Below, in pieces: positions 36,191 to 44,272 of a stretch of 64,000 nt of DNA. The stretch is from Chryseolinea serpens (GTDB lineage Bacteria > Bacteroidota > Bacteroidia > Cytophagales > Cyclobacteriaceae): positions 620,001-684,000 of the forward strand of contig NZ_FQWQ01000002.1 in assembly GCF_900129725.1 (NCBI RefSeq). The letters run 5' to 3'. Below the pieces are notes generated by a model. That model made no database searches and had not been told where the DNA came from. It worked only from the letters and a program-made list of their open reading frames with translations. Each line of letters opens with the position of its first letter. The first letter of the stretch is position 1. Both the position numbers and the translations under genes were made by a program.

Positions 36191-36757
36191 CTACCAGCCG
36201 GCCCTCTCAACCAATCGCTTGCGATAGTTGTCGACGCTGATCCTTTCTTCCATTTCCATTAAGGTCATCAGCACTAAGCTTAAGTCCGCTCCGGATATTT
36301 TTTCGCCTCCGGTTATTCGGCTTCCGTCTATGGCCATCGGATCTTCCACCGCCAGAAGATCCATGTCCCTTAACAACGGAAGTGCATCGGTGGCCGTAGT
36401 CACCTTGTATCCCTTCAACACGCCCGAGGATGCCAACAGCAATGCGCCAAGGGAAACCGCCGCCACAAATTTTGCGTGCCTGGATTGCTTTTGAATAAAC
36501 GCCTTAAACCCCGCATTGATCGCGCCAGCAGCACCCTTTCCACCGGGCACAAAAAGGACATCGAGCCTGGGGCATTCATCAAATGAAAAATCCGCGCTTA
36601 CGGACAGGCCGGCGGACGTCTTCAAACATCGCGTGGTCTCGGAAACTGTACAGATCGCAAATTCGACGGTCCGTCCAAACATTTCGTACGGGCCAACGAT
36701 ATCCTGCATATTGAAGTCGGGAAATAACACCACTCCTATTCTTTTCTTTTCCGTCAT
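36191..36757 (-). CDS. DJ-1/PfpI-superfamily protein lacking the nucleophilic cysteine
   Basis: The 188-residue protein has the DJ-1/PfpI fold landmarks: GVVLFPDFNMQDIVGPYEMF, DVLFVPGG, and the nucleophile-elbow region VAAVSLGALLLASSGVLKGY. In related isonitrile-hydratase-like and ThiJ proteins this elbow reads V-C-T-G-A; here Ser102 replaces the cysteine. The protein is therefore either catalytically different or a binding/regulatory member. It lies 17 bp after the YdjC-like gene on the same strand, so they form an operon. HxlR is divergent upstream. Confidence 0.85.
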   Translation of the reverse strand: MTEKKRIGVVLFPDFNMQDIVGPYEMFGRTVEFAICTVSETTRCLKTSAGLSVSADFSFDECPRLDVLFVPGGKGAAGAINAGFKAFIQKQSRHAKFVAAVSLGALLLASSGVLKGYKVTTATDALPLLRDMDLLAVEDPMAIDGSRITGGEKISGADLSLVLMTLMEMEERISVDNYRKRLVERAGW

Positions 36758-36774
36758 AACACTATTTTTTCAGA

Positions 36775-37872
36775 CTACTTGGAAATCTTATCTCTCCGTT
36801 GCTGCATTTCTTTCCATGTAGTGAAAATGAATCCTTCTTTTTCACAAAACGACTTCAATTCAGGATCCATCATGGCAAGCAAATCCGCCCGTCGCGTGTT
36901 GCCCGAATCACTTATGTTTTTGAAGGCCTCTTTTGCATCGGAGCAATGTATGAGTATGACCGTGATACCCGGTTTTGTGGATTGTAGCAATTCCTTGTAT
37001 TTGTCGCGTTTGAATTTGCATAGATTATCATCAGAAGGCTCAGCACCTGAGGGGAATTCCCAATCGTAGCTCGAGATGTATAGATCGTCGGCCACGGCCA
37101 GGCCGCCTTGCCACAGTCTTTCGCCGGTATTTTGGATCGCCTTTAAAAAAATGCGGTGGTCAGACGACTGAGCATTTACTGTAGTCAGTTTCTTCAACCC
37201 TTGCAACGGGCCTGATTGAATCTGTTTCAGCAACAACGTGTTGTGTCCTCCCGGCAATAGAATGGGAATGTGCTCCGCGATGCCAACTTTGATATAACGT
37301 TCAAGATACCCGGGTGTAGACCACAATGTTCCCATATGTGTATCCAAATGCGTGGGTTCAAATCCCATCCTTCTTGCGCGCGACAATTGCGATCGTATTT
37401 CCATCTCAATCTCATCGGCAGAAGCATGCGCCATGACGTCGGCCACATTGTTCCATAAGGCACCCTCCGTATCCACCAACCCTGGTGTTGTGTTCATTCC
37501 GGATAATGGGCCCCAACGATACACCGGCCATTCCGAGGTGTGGGTTAAGTGTAACCCCGCATCCAGTCCCGGGTGTTGACGGATGTGGTTAACGATGCCG
37601 GGCACCCAGGGACAAGGCATCATCACACTCATGGAAGTTGCCAACTTCTTCTCCAGCGCCCGGATCGCACCCTGGTTCGACTCGTAGGACATGCCCACAT
37701 CATCGACGTGAAAAATAATTACCCGGTCATTCTTCTTCCAACCCAACCGCTCCGCATACGTTTGAACAGATTGACCCTGGACCGTAGTCACCACCAATGT
37801 TACCGCGATCAGCATGATCGGAAAAGTTCGCTGCACCAAAAAGTCACGCATTAATTTTTTCATTTGTTTCAT
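36775..37872 (-). CDS. YdjC/ChbG-like carbohydrate deacetylase, secreted
   Basis: The 365-residue protein has an N-terminal signal (cleavage near VQGQ) and the YdjC motifs: FHVDDVGMS (Asp57-Asp58, metal ligands), GLHLTHTSEW and PTHLDTHMG (metal His residues). A C-terminal DPELKSFCEKEGFIFTTWKE follows. YdjC/ChbG enzymes remove acetyl groups from N-acetylated di- and oligosaccharides. E. coli ChbG is cytoplasmic, whereas this one carries a signal peptide and so probably acts in the periplasm. ATG1 or ATG4 may be the start. It is the first gene of an operon with the DJ-1-like gene and is divergent from HxlR, its likely regulator. Confidence 0.87.
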   Translation of the reverse strand: MKQMKKLMRDFLVQRTFPIMLIAVTLVVTTVQGQSVQTYAERLGWKKNDRVIIFHVDDVGMSYESNQGAIRALEKKLATSMSVMMPCPWVPGIVNHIRQHPGLDAGLHLTHTSEWPVYRWGPLSGMNTTPGLVDTEGALWNNVADVMAHASADEIEMEIRSQLSRARRMGFEPTHLDTHMGTLWSTPGYLERYIKVGIAEHIPILLPGGHNTLLLKQIQSGPLQGLKKLTTVNAQSSDHRIFLKAIQNTGERLWQGGLAVADDLYISSYDWEFPSGAEPSDDNLCKFKRDKYKELLQSTKPGITVILIHCSDAKEAFKNISDSGNTRRADLLAMMDPELKSFCEKEGFIFTTWKEMQQRRDKISK

Positions 37873-37937
37873 GTAATAAGTTTAACTTCGATGCAAGTAA
37901 ACGCCGGTTTCTATCCTTATCAATAAGTCAAAAAATT

Positions 37938-38282
37938 ATGACTACTCAAGAAAATGACATCCTCATCGAATGCCCGAAAGAGTATTTGCTAAAATTGCTC
38001 ACCGGAAAATGGAAGCCCTGCATTTTTCGCTATGCCACACAAGGCCCTGTTCGATTCGGACAAATGGTGAAGCTGCTTCCCGAAGCCACGCGACAAGGAT
38101 TGACCAATGCGCTTCGCGAATTGGAAGAGAGCGATATTCTCGAACGGAGAGTCATAAAATTAAAGCCGTTGCACGTGGAGTATCATTTAACGGAACTGGG
38201 GTTGGAGTTTATTCCGATCTTCAAAGCGATCGAGGCGTTGAATCTTTTGCCGGTCAGGAAAAACCAACCGCTGCATTCGTAA
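37938..38282 (+). CDS. HxlR-family winged-helix transcriptional regulator
   Basis: The 114-residue protein matches HxlR proteins: ECPKEYLLKLLTGKWKPCIFRYATQGPVRFGQM, a helix-turn-helix (GLTNALRELEESDILERRVIK) and a wing ending in VEYHLTELG. Two cysteines near the N-terminus (ECP and WKPC) could sense aldehydes or redox, as in HypR/YodB relatives. It lies 65 bp from the divergent YdjC/DJ-1 operon, which it probably controls. Confidence 0.93.
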   Translation: MTTQENDILIECPKEYLLKLLTGKWKPCIFRYATQGPVRFGQMVKLLPEATRQGLTNALRELEESDILERRVIKLKPLHVEYHLTELGLEFIPIFKAIEALNLLPVRKNQPLHS

Positions 38283-38456
38283 ACTGCTGTGCCCGCCATC
38301 ATTTGGAGATAGAAGCTTACTCCCAGCAGTGGGGTAACTAGTCCCAGATGCTCCATAAAGGCGGTTGAAGGTAAAAGCTAAGATGAAATACTAAAGCCTC
38401 CATTTTAACTCTTTATCTTTTTCACGATCTTCACTGCCGGACATCTCCCCATCCAA

Positions 38457-39014
38457 ATGACCCTCGCTCGATTTACCCTGCGTATTTGGCTCCTAGCCCT
38501 CCCGCTGTTGTCCGCTTGCACACCCCTTCGCGAGATCGGTCAACCCACGGCACAAGCCATTGATCGCAATTCCCCCGCATCCTTTACCGGCCAATACACC
38601 ATTAAAACGCCCGACATCTACGCACCTTCCCTGTGGGACATCGTCGCTCCCTATCAAGGTGCATGGCGCAAAGGCAACACGCGGCCGACCGTGACGCGGG
38701 ACAGTTTATACATCGACATCCATCCTTCCGGCGAGGATAAGATTACCTTTACCCTGTACGATGAACAGGGCCTGGTGCGTTCGAAGACGATCCGTGGAAA
38801 ATATAAGGACGGCTATTTTTATTCACCGCAAAAGATGGTGCTTGTTCCGTTTTTTCCTATGCTCTTTCACTACAACTTCCAACGGTTCCGTATCGGGCAG
38901 GCCGATCATCATTTAGTCATACATGAAAGGCGCAATTCGATTTCGTTGTTCTTTCTTATTCATGTAAGCAAGGATAATTGGAGGGGGCAAATGGAATTTG
39001 CGAGCAGGAAGTAA
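38457..39014 (+). CDS. Hypothetical lipoprotein (185 aa)
   Basis: A lipoprotein signal with lipobox LLSAC precedes a beta-rich domain (SFTGQYTIKTPDIY, DSLYIDIHPSGEDKITFTLYD, SKTIRGKYKDGYFYSP, HHLVIHERRNSISLFFLIH). The fold may be lipocalin-like, but I do not recognise the family. It is transcribed alone or with the PepSY-like gene 38 bp downstream. Confidence 0.75.
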   Translation: MTLARFTLRIWLLALPLLSACTPLREIGQPTAQAIDRNSPASFTGQYTIKTPDIYAPSLWDIVAPYQGAWRKGNTRPTVTRDSLYIDIHPSGEDKITFTLYDEQGLVRSKTIRGKYKDGYFYSPQKMVLVPFFPMLFHYNFQRFRIGQADHHLVIHERRNSISLFFLIHVSKDNWRGQMEFASRK

Positions 39015-39052
39015 GGACGGATTTTTTTTGTAAACAATAACCATAACGATAC

Positions 39053-39565
39053 ATGAAACAGCTCTTAACCTTAACACTTGCCGCACTGCTAGGCCTGACG
39101 GCGCAAGCACAGAAATTGACCGACGACAAAGTGCCCGCCGCTGTAAAGGCGGCCTTGATCAAGCGTTTTCCCGCAGCAAAGCAAGTGGCCTGGGAGAAAG
39201 AAGACGCACAAGCCTACGAGGCGAAATTCACGATAGGCGACAACAAGCAATCGGCCAACTTCGATGAGAAAGGCACCTGGCTCTCTACCGAAACAAATAT
39301 CAAGAAGACCGACATCCCCGCCGCCATTCAGTCGTCCCTTGCCAAAAACTTCGCCGGCTACGATATTGGCGATCCCGAAAAAGTCGAGTCGCCCGAAGGC
39401 GTGTTGTACAAAATGAAATTGAAGAAAGAAGGGCAAAAACTTGAAGTTGTGTTCCTGCCCGATGGCACCGTAAAAAAACAAAAGGAACACAAGTCTGGCG
39501 ATAAGGATAAGACTAAAGATAAAGGCAAAGCTAAGGATAAAGACAAGGCCGACGATACCCGCTAG
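39053..39565 (+). CDS. PepSY-like (DUF2874) secreted protein with Lys-Asp tail
   Basis: The 170-residue protein has a signal peptide ending near AQA. Two PepSY-like beta-lactamase-inhibitor-type repeats follow: VPAAVKAALIKRFPAAKQVAWE with AYEAKFTIGDNKQSANFDEKG, and IPAAIQSSLAKNFAGYDIGD with YKMKLKKEGQKLEVVFLPDG. The last about 28 residues are an unusual low-complexity Lys/Asp run (DKDKTKDKGKAKDKDK). The family is periplasmic and of unknown role in Bacteroidota. A solo 25-bp palindrome begins 15 bases after its stop. Confidence 0.88.
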   Translation: MKQLLTLTLAALLGLTAQAQKLTDDKVPAAVKAALIKRFPAAKQVAWEKEDAQAYEAKFTIGDNKQSANFDEKGTWLSTETNIKKTDIPAAIQSSLAKNFAGYDIGDPEKVESPEGVLYKMKLKKEGQKLEVVFLPDGTVKKQKEHKSGDKDKTKDKGKAKDKDKADDTR

Positions 39566-39579
39566 ACGCGCCCCTCGCC

Positions 39580-39604
39580 TTTGTTGGTGTTCTTCACCAA
39601 CAAA
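39580..39604. repeat. Solo palindromic unit of the GTTGGTG repeat family
   Basis: Arms TTTGTTGGTG and CACCAACAAA pair perfectly around the loop TTCTT, the same 25-bp unit found in the three composite elements. It follows the PepSY gene stop by 15 bases. No immediate T-run is present, so it is not a classic terminator. Confidence 0.85.
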
Positions 39605-39637
39605 TCAGCTACCCAACATTTTTTTCAGTCACACCCC

Positions 39638-40024
39638 TCACTTCCTCCTCCTCGGCACATAATCAAACGGCTTCTTCAAAAACTCCATCGAGTCCAGCAA
39701 GGTGCGCAGGGTCCAGAGACTTTTCACCTCGAAGTTGAAGGTGTCGCCGGCGGCGTCGGTGAAGGTGAGGGTGATGCGGCAGTGGTCGATCTGGGGTGGA
39801 CCGTCGTAGCGGCTCACGACCTCGTAGTCGCCGATGTCGTCGTGGTCGCGGGGGTGCGAGCCGAAGGGGTCGTGATCGATGTGGTAGCGCAGGCTGTCGC
39901 CCACACCCCGCACGGTGAGCATGTGGACCGTGTTGGAATTTTTGCGGCCCGGCCGCCGGCCACCCAATGCATAGTCCTGCTTCCTGATCTTGTACAGGCC
40001 TGGGGTGAGCTCCATCATTTTCAT
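39638..40024 (-). CDS. Hypothetical protein (128 aa)
   Basis: This is a soluble protein without signal peptide, strongly basic at its C-terminus (FDYVPRRRK). It is rich in His and Asp in the centre (YHIDHDPFGSHPRDHDDIGDY), which could bind metal. The rest looks beta-stranded (CRITLTFTDAAGDTFNFEVK). I do not recognise it. It is divergent from another small unknown gene, and the shared 122-bp region has two palindromic operators. Confidence 0.6.
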   Translation of the reverse strand: MKMMELTPGLYKIRKQDYALGGRRPGRKNSNTVHMLTVRGVGDSLRYHIDHDPFGSHPRDHDDIGDYEVVSRYDGPPQIDHCRITLTFTDAAGDTFNFEVKSLWTLRTLLDSMEFLKKPFDYVPRRRK

Positions 40025-40058
40025 GCGGTAAAAGAACGTGTTGGCGTGAATAAAGTCA

Positions 40059-40095
40059 ACTAATATTTTTAGTATTTTGGTCTAATAATATTAGA
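40059..40095. promoter_or_regulatory. Pair of related palindromic operators, 22-bp centre spacing
   Basis: A 15-bp perfect palindrome (TCTAATA-A-TATTAGA, 40081-40095) and a related imperfect one (ACTAATATTTTTAGT, 40059-40073) share the CTAATA half-site. Their centres are exactly 22 bp apart, two helical turns. They lie between divergent genes and just upstream of an exact -7 box. Confidence 0.65.
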
Positions 40096-40114
40096 CATAT
40101 GTTTTTCCTTATTC

Positions 40115-40122
40115 TATCTTTG
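40115..40122 (+). promoter_or_regulatory. Rightward -7 element (TATCTTTG)
   Basis: This exact TAnnTTTG match puts the transcription start near 40129. It therefore decides the start of the following gene in favour of the ATG at 40147 over one at 40099. Confidence 0.6.
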
Positions 40123-40146
40123 CCTCATTCAAAAACAAAGAAGGGC

Positions 40147-40398
40147 ATGGGGCAAATAGAAAGGGATCTGGCACTCAAAACCATTTGCGGCGGTGTTTAC
40201 CACATGTTCACCACCTACAAAAAATTCGAGATCCTGGACCGCGATTGGGAGATGCTGTGCAGCTATTTGAAATCAACCGAGCAGGTTTACGGTGTGGAGA
40301 TGGAGAAAAAGGGGTTTGTGATCACGACGCGCAGCTTTAGGTTGCGGTATGTCCACAGTGATTTTGGAGACCGGAGCGTGGAGATCTTTTATGCATAA
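40147..40398 (+). CDS. Small hypothetical protein (83 aa)
   Basis: The start at MGQIERDLALKTICGG is chosen because the preceding -7 box lies downstream of the other possible ATG. The chain has an N-terminal helix, aromatic-rich middle (VYHMFTTYKKFEILDRDWEML) and C-terminal strands (FVITTRSFRLRYVHSDFGDR). It has no signal or TM segment. I do not recognise the family. It is probably controlled by the palindrome pair upstream. Confidence 0.6.
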   Translation: MGQIERDLALKTICGGVYHMFTTYKKFEILDRDWEMLCSYLKSTEQVYGVEMEKKGFVITTRSFRLRYVHSDFGDRSVEIFYA

Positions 40399-40523
40399 TT
40401 AATTGAGTGGCGCGAATGGTTAGTACGATTCAGTGAAGTATCATTGAAGCCGAGATCAAAGGGGCTCACAGCCACAGCGGCGAGTAGTAAATTAAACTAA
40501 AACAAACAAACCGATAAAGTAGT

Positions 40524-41021
40524 ATGGGAATGATTGGCAACCTGATGCAGGTAACAGAAAAAGACCTGAAAGACATTTTAAAGAACCCCTCTCTCCTCGA
40601 GGATCGCGCCGATGCCGACGAAGCCAAGGACGACGAGATCGACCTGGACAAAGCCTGGGAAGGAATCTTCTATGCCCTGACCGGCTACACCCTGGCCGAG
40701 ATCGAAAAAGTGAAACCCCCTATGGCCTGGGTGGTGTTTGGCGATAAGGTAGTGGACGAAGACCTGGACATGGGCTACGGCCCTGCACAGTACATCACCC
40801 CAGAGCAGGTGAAGCAGTTGAACAAGGAGCTCGACAAAGTGACCGCCGAACAATTGCAGCAAAATTATGACGGAAAGAAAATGACTGACCATGGCATCTA
40901 TCCAGAGATTTGGGAAGAAACCGACGGGCTTGACTATCTCCTGGAATACTTTGCAGAAATGAAAGCGTTTTACAAACGTGCCGGGGAGACGAACAAGGCC
41001 GTTATTTCATTTATAAGCTGA
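40524..41021 (+). CDS. DUF1877 (YfbM-like) protein
   Basis: The 165-residue cytoplasmic protein matches the YfbM/DUF1877 family: N-terminal MIGNLMQVTEKDLKDIL, IDLDKAWEGIFYALTG, the central YGPAQYITPEQVKQLNKEL, and YPEIWEETDGLDYLLEYFAEMK near the end. Length is normal. Family members often appear beside toxin-immunity or defence genes, but nothing here supports that. The start codon is preceded by an A-rich tract as usual in Bacteroidota. Confidence 0.88.
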   Translation: MGMIGNLMQVTEKDLKDILKNPSLLEDRADADEAKDDEIDLDKAWEGIFYALTGYTLAEIEKVKPPMAWVVFGDKVVDEDLDMGYGPAQYITPEQVKQLNKELDKVTAEQLQQNYDGKKMTDHGIYPEIWEETDGLDYLLEYFAEMKAFYKRAGETNKAVISFIS

Positions 41022-41124
41022 TCCACTGTGACAAAAGAAAAGCTGTGGTAGTCTGGGAGTATTGGCCGTGTTTTGACGGCACATTGCGTGCGTTCACGCC
41101 ATGGCCAATACCCTGACCAATCCC

Positions 41125-41868
41125 CTATTCTTTCGAATTGATGATCCTGACGATCCCAAGATCATCGGCGGGCCTCATGCCACACTCCTTCTCTAAAACC
41201 GAGAACTTACGGCTCAACATGTTATCCTTCTCTTTTCCTTCCTGGTCAAGGGTCAGATAGGCTATCGGGTCTTTTTCCAGGGTGTAGCTGTTCTTATCAT
41301 GTCGGGTGAACGTAAAGATCCCATCCGTACAGATGCTTACGTCGTCAATTTTATCGATGGCCAAGTATTGTTTTTGATTTTTATACCACGACTCAAATTC
41401 TTCACCGATGTGGTACCCCAGGTAATCCGGTCTGTTGTCCTGGTCGTATTCAACCCATTGACCGTTGATGGTAACAAGGCCATCGCCAATCACCATAACA
41501 TGTCCGGCGTTCCGGTCAAAATCCACGACGAGGAGAATTAGCGTACACAGCAGTTCATCGGGGTTGAGGTGGAGTTGATTTTTCTGTTGCTTCAGATCGA
41601 GCATCAGCTTCTCAAGGATTTCCTTCAGTTCGGTTTCTTCGCTCTTTGTTTCATGCGCATTATAAAACGCCGTGTAGCTTTTTTCAATCGCAATCTTCCG
41701 CAACAATTTTCCAACCAGGGTTGCAATAAAATAACTGTCGGTCCCCATGGTGCACCCGTCCATCACGGCACACATGATCCGTTGGCCGCCGAGGCTCTCC
41801 ACCACGGCAAAGTCCTCGCAGTGGTTGGTGTGATGTTCCCCAATCTTTAGTAATTGATAAACCTTCAT
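41125..41868 (-). CDS. PP2C-like serine/threonine protein phosphatase
   Basis: The 247-residue protein starts at MKVYQLLKIGEHH; the open frame begins two codons earlier at a TTG. PP2C motifs are visible: HCEDFAVVE (Glu-Asp), CAVMDGCTMG (Asp-Gly), VMVIGDG, ICTDGIF, and ADDLGIVRI at the C-terminus, all aspartate ligands of the dimetal site. The usual second-motif threonine pair is changed (LLCTLILLVVD), so it is a divergent member. It is soluble. The target is unknown; no Ser/Thr kinase is nearby. Confidence 0.8.
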   Translation of the reverse strand: MKVYQLLKIGEHHTNHCEDFAVVESLGGQRIMCAVMDGCTMGTDSYFIATLVGKLLRKIAIEKSYTAFYNAHETKSEETELKEILEKLMLDLKQQKNQLHLNPDELLCTLILLVVDFDRNAGHVMVIGDGLVTINGQWVEYDQDNRPDYLGYHIGEEFESWYKNQKQYLAIDKIDDVSICTDGIFTFTRHDKNSYTLEKDPIAYLTLDQEGKEKDNMLSRKFSVLEKECGMRPADDLGIVRIINSKE

Positions 41869-41966
41869 GTTCAAAATTTTTACGGCGGCCGCAAGCTACT
41901 TCCAATCTACATAAATCTCGGGTTTCGTCGCGGCGTGGTGTTGGTATTTTGTCGGATCATCTTCGA

Positions 41967-41994
41967 AAGGAGCCAGGAGCCAGGAGTTGGGAGC
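41967..41994. repeat. Heptad tandem repeat (CAGGAGC family), 4 units
   Basis: Units AAGGAGC, CAGGAGC, CAGGAGT and TGGGAGC follow each other in perfect 7-bp register. The same family recurs with 7 units at 56634-56682. It lies between the PP2C and esterase genes. Confidence 0.8.
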
Positions 41995-42128
41995 GCAAGT
42001 AGCCGGGGCGAGTGTGGGGTTCGATAGTTAGTTGACGTTGCGTTGGGCACATTGAATATGTGGACATTAAACGCAATATCATCTCCGTTAATCTCTTTTT
42101 CACGACCAGCAAAAGGCTAACATTCCGG

Positions 42129-43157
42129 TCAATCAAAATCAAGGTAGTCGTTGAAGAAGGGCAACAGGTCGTTTAGTACTCTTCCGTCGCGGGACCAGAT
42201 TTTGTTGGTGTGGTCGCCGATGTATTCTTCGGCAAAATGGGTGATGCCGAGGTTTTCGAGGCGTTGGCTGAGCATTCCGATTTGGACGGGGAAGCGGGGT
42301 GCGTCGTTCCGGCCCCAGTCCATTTTGATGGCGGCGAGTTTGCGCAGGTTGTCGGCATATTTTTCAACCATGTAGACGGGCATGTTGGCTTCCCACTTTT
42401 CGAAGATGGGTTGGTTGATGATCATTTTGTCGCCTTCGTAGCTGAAGGGAAAGTCGCAATAGAACGGTGGCTTGTTGGGGTTGGGCGACCATGCTCTTCC
42501 CACGGCGACCAGCACTTTGGGATAGTAGGTCTTCTTCAATTCATCATGGGTCTTGACGGCCTGAACCTCGCGATACGAATTGCTGTTCGGACCAAACTCT
42601 TTTACCATCGCGAGCAACCCGGGGCTCATGGCATAAACACTGCTGAATACTTCGGGGTGGAGCATGGCGATCTTAAAGGCGCCATAACCCCCCATGGAGT
42701 GCCCGCCAATGCCGCGGCTTTCGCGGCGGGCGATCGTTCTGAAATTTTTGTCGACATAGGCCACCAACTCCTTCGATGTGAATTCATCCCAGTTGCCAGT
42801 CAGGGTGGAGTTGCTATAGAAGCTGCCTTCGAAAAGTGTGTATTGATCGGATTGCACCAGGATGAAGGGGCGGATCTTTTTGCTGCGAATGCCTTCATCC
42901 AGGATCTCTTTCATGTTTGAAAAAATACTGTCTTTGCCCATGAATCCGTGCAGGTAGTATATGACCGGGTAACGCTCGCTGTTTCCATCGTAGTTGGGCG
43001 GGAGGTAAACCGAAACCTTGCGATTTGGATTTTCACCACCGGTGTTCTGCAATGATTTAGCGTTTATAAAAAAGCTCTTGATCTTTCCGGTGACCGCCTG
43101 GCCATTCGAATAGTTAAAAGCGACCAGCCAAAATGCCAGGAGGATGTAGTGCTTCAT
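42129..43157 (-). CDS. Secreted esterase D-type alpha/beta hydrolase
   Basis: The 342-residue protein has a signal peptide (cleavage near SNGQ) and the esterase/feruloyl-esterase-like fold. Landmarks are VYLPPNYDGNSERYPVIYYLHGFMG with the oxyanion region, nucleophile elbow GIGGHSMGGYG (Ser154), and catalytic His in EYIGDHTN. Such enzymes remove acetyl, feruloyl or similar acyl groups from plant polysaccharides in the periplasm. The acyl substrate cannot be told. It is monocistronic. A heptad repeat lies downstream and a composite palindromic element upstream. Confidence 0.9.
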   Translation of the reverse strand: MKHYILLAFWLVAFNYSNGQAVTGKIKSFFINAKSLQNTGGENPNRKVSVYLPPNYDGNSERYPVIYYLHGFMGKDSIFSNMKEILDEGIRSKKIRPFILVQSDQYTLFEGSFYSNSTLTGNWDEFTSKELVAYVDKNFRTIARRESRGIGGHSMGGYGAFKIAMLHPEVFSSVYAMSPGLLAMVKEFGPNSNSYREVQAVKTHDELKKTYYPKVLVAVGRAWSPNPNKPPFYCDFPFSYEGDKMIINQPIFEKWEANMPVYMVEKYADNLRKLAAIKMDWGRNDAPRFPVQIGMLSQRLENLGITHFAEEYIGDHTNKIWSRDGRVLNDLLPFFNDYLDFD

Positions 43158-43578
43158 GTTTTTTTTAGTCAGATAAAATTGATAGGAAATGACTTCGGGT
43201 TTTGTTGTTTGTGCGAAAAGCCATAAGACACCGCATTCGATCGAATATGTTGAAATTTATACAATTCCACAAGGAGAGTTTGAGTGGCGGCGGGTTTTAA
43301 ATCTCCCACCGGCGTTGTTGGTGTTTCGTCAACACATTACCGTCGTTGTTGGTGTTCTTCACCAACAACTTTTCTGGCGACGTGTCTTATTTTATATCTA
43401 TCCTTACCGGTGCTCGGCCAACAACAATACATTCCCCCACATCGCTTGTTGGTGAAGAACACCAACAAGGGCGGTACACCAACAAGGGCCCGTATAATCA
43501 ATGTGTGTTATCACACACGAGCCCTCCCCTTGAAATTGATATTAATTTAACTTAAACTTGTTATGAAAGCTTCTTAAC
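43158..43578. other. Divergent intergenic region (421 bp) holding palindromic element A
   Basis: It separates the esterase gene (leftward) from the ECF sigma gene (rightward). Apart from element A, an inverted repeat TGTGTG-TTAT-CACACA lies at 43502-43517, about 60 bases before the sigma gene start. No exact -7 element was found. Confidence 0.6.
43314..43486. mobile_element. Composite palindromic element A (REPIN/MITE-like)
   Basis: The core module is a palindrome at 43345-43369 (arms GTTGTTGGTG/CACCAACAAC, loop TTCTT), a 75-bp spacer, and an inverted palindrome at 43445-43469 (arms CTTGTTGGTG/CACCAACAAG, loop AAGAA). A degenerate extra unit precedes it from 43314 and a half unit (CACCAACAAG) follows at 43477-43486. 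The spacer shares CAACAA and a TTCCCCC segment before the right palindrome with elements B and C. No coding potential is present. Confidence 0.75.
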
Positions 43579-44157
43579 ATGAAAACTGTCCACCACGGTG
43601 ATGAAGAACTCCTGAAACGATTGCACCTGGGCGATGCTGAAGCTTTTGAAGAAATTTTCTCCCGTTTCTGGGAGCGTCTTTATCACGTCGCCAGGGCCCG
43701 GATAAATTCGGAAGAGGAGGCGGAAGAAATTGTGCAGGATATTTTTGCAAGCTTGTGGAAGAATCACCGAACCGTGTTGATCGCCGACTTGCCCAGTTAT
43801 CTTTTTGCTGCTGTTCGCCGGGGTGTGATCAGCAAAATACGCAGCCGGCTCGTTCACCAAAAATACCAGGACTATTACCTGAAGTTCTTTCCGGGTTATG
43901 CACGGACGACCGAAGAAGCCATTGATTTTGAAGAACTGAGTCTCGTCATCGAGAATGCCCTCCAGCAGTTGCCTGAAAAATCACAACAAGTGTTTCGTCT
44001 TAACCGGCTGTTGGGCCGGTCCGTTGCCGAGATCGCTGAGACCCTGAAGATGCCCCGCAGGACCATCGAACATCATCTTACCCTTTCCATCCGGGAACTT
44101 CGCCTGCGTTTGAAGGACTATATGCCTCTCGTCGTCGTGAGCCTGCTGTTGCAGTAG
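43579..44157 (+). CDS. FecI-type ECF sigma factor of a SusCD signalling system
   Basis: The 192-residue protein has region 2 (EEAEEIVQDIFASLWKN, LPSYLFAAVRRGVISKIRS) and region 4 (LPEKSQQVFRLNRL, VAEIAETLKMPRRTIEHHLT). It is typical of the Bacteroidota sigma factors encoded next to FecR and an STN-type SusC. It is held by FecR at the membrane and released when the outer-membrane receptor binds its ligand. Three target-type genes follow on the same strand. The C-terminus (VVVSLLLQ) is hydrophobic, as often seen in this group. Confidence 0.95.
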   Translation: MKTVHHGDEELLKRLHLGDAEAFEEIFSRFWERLYHVARARINSEEEAEEIVQDIFASLWKNHRTVLIADLPSYLFAAVRRGVISKIRSRLVHQKYQDYYLKFFPGYARTTEEAIDFEELSLVIENALQQLPEKSQQVFRLNRLLGRSVAEIAETLKMPRRTIEHHLTLSIRELRLRLKDYMPLVVVSLLLQ

Positions 44158-44272
44158 ATGCCTTTCGGGCACGTTCACGCGTTAGCAAAAAAATATTTTT
44201 AAAAAACTTTCAAATCCTTTGCGGAAAAACCGGGGTAGTGCGTCTTCGTAGTGACCTAAATCCTACGAACCC

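Noticed and set aside
41059-41111. 9-bp inverted repeat (GTATTGGCC/GGCCAATAC) between DUF1877 and the PP2C gene
   Set aside because: A 35-base loop and no T-run; not convincing as a terminator.
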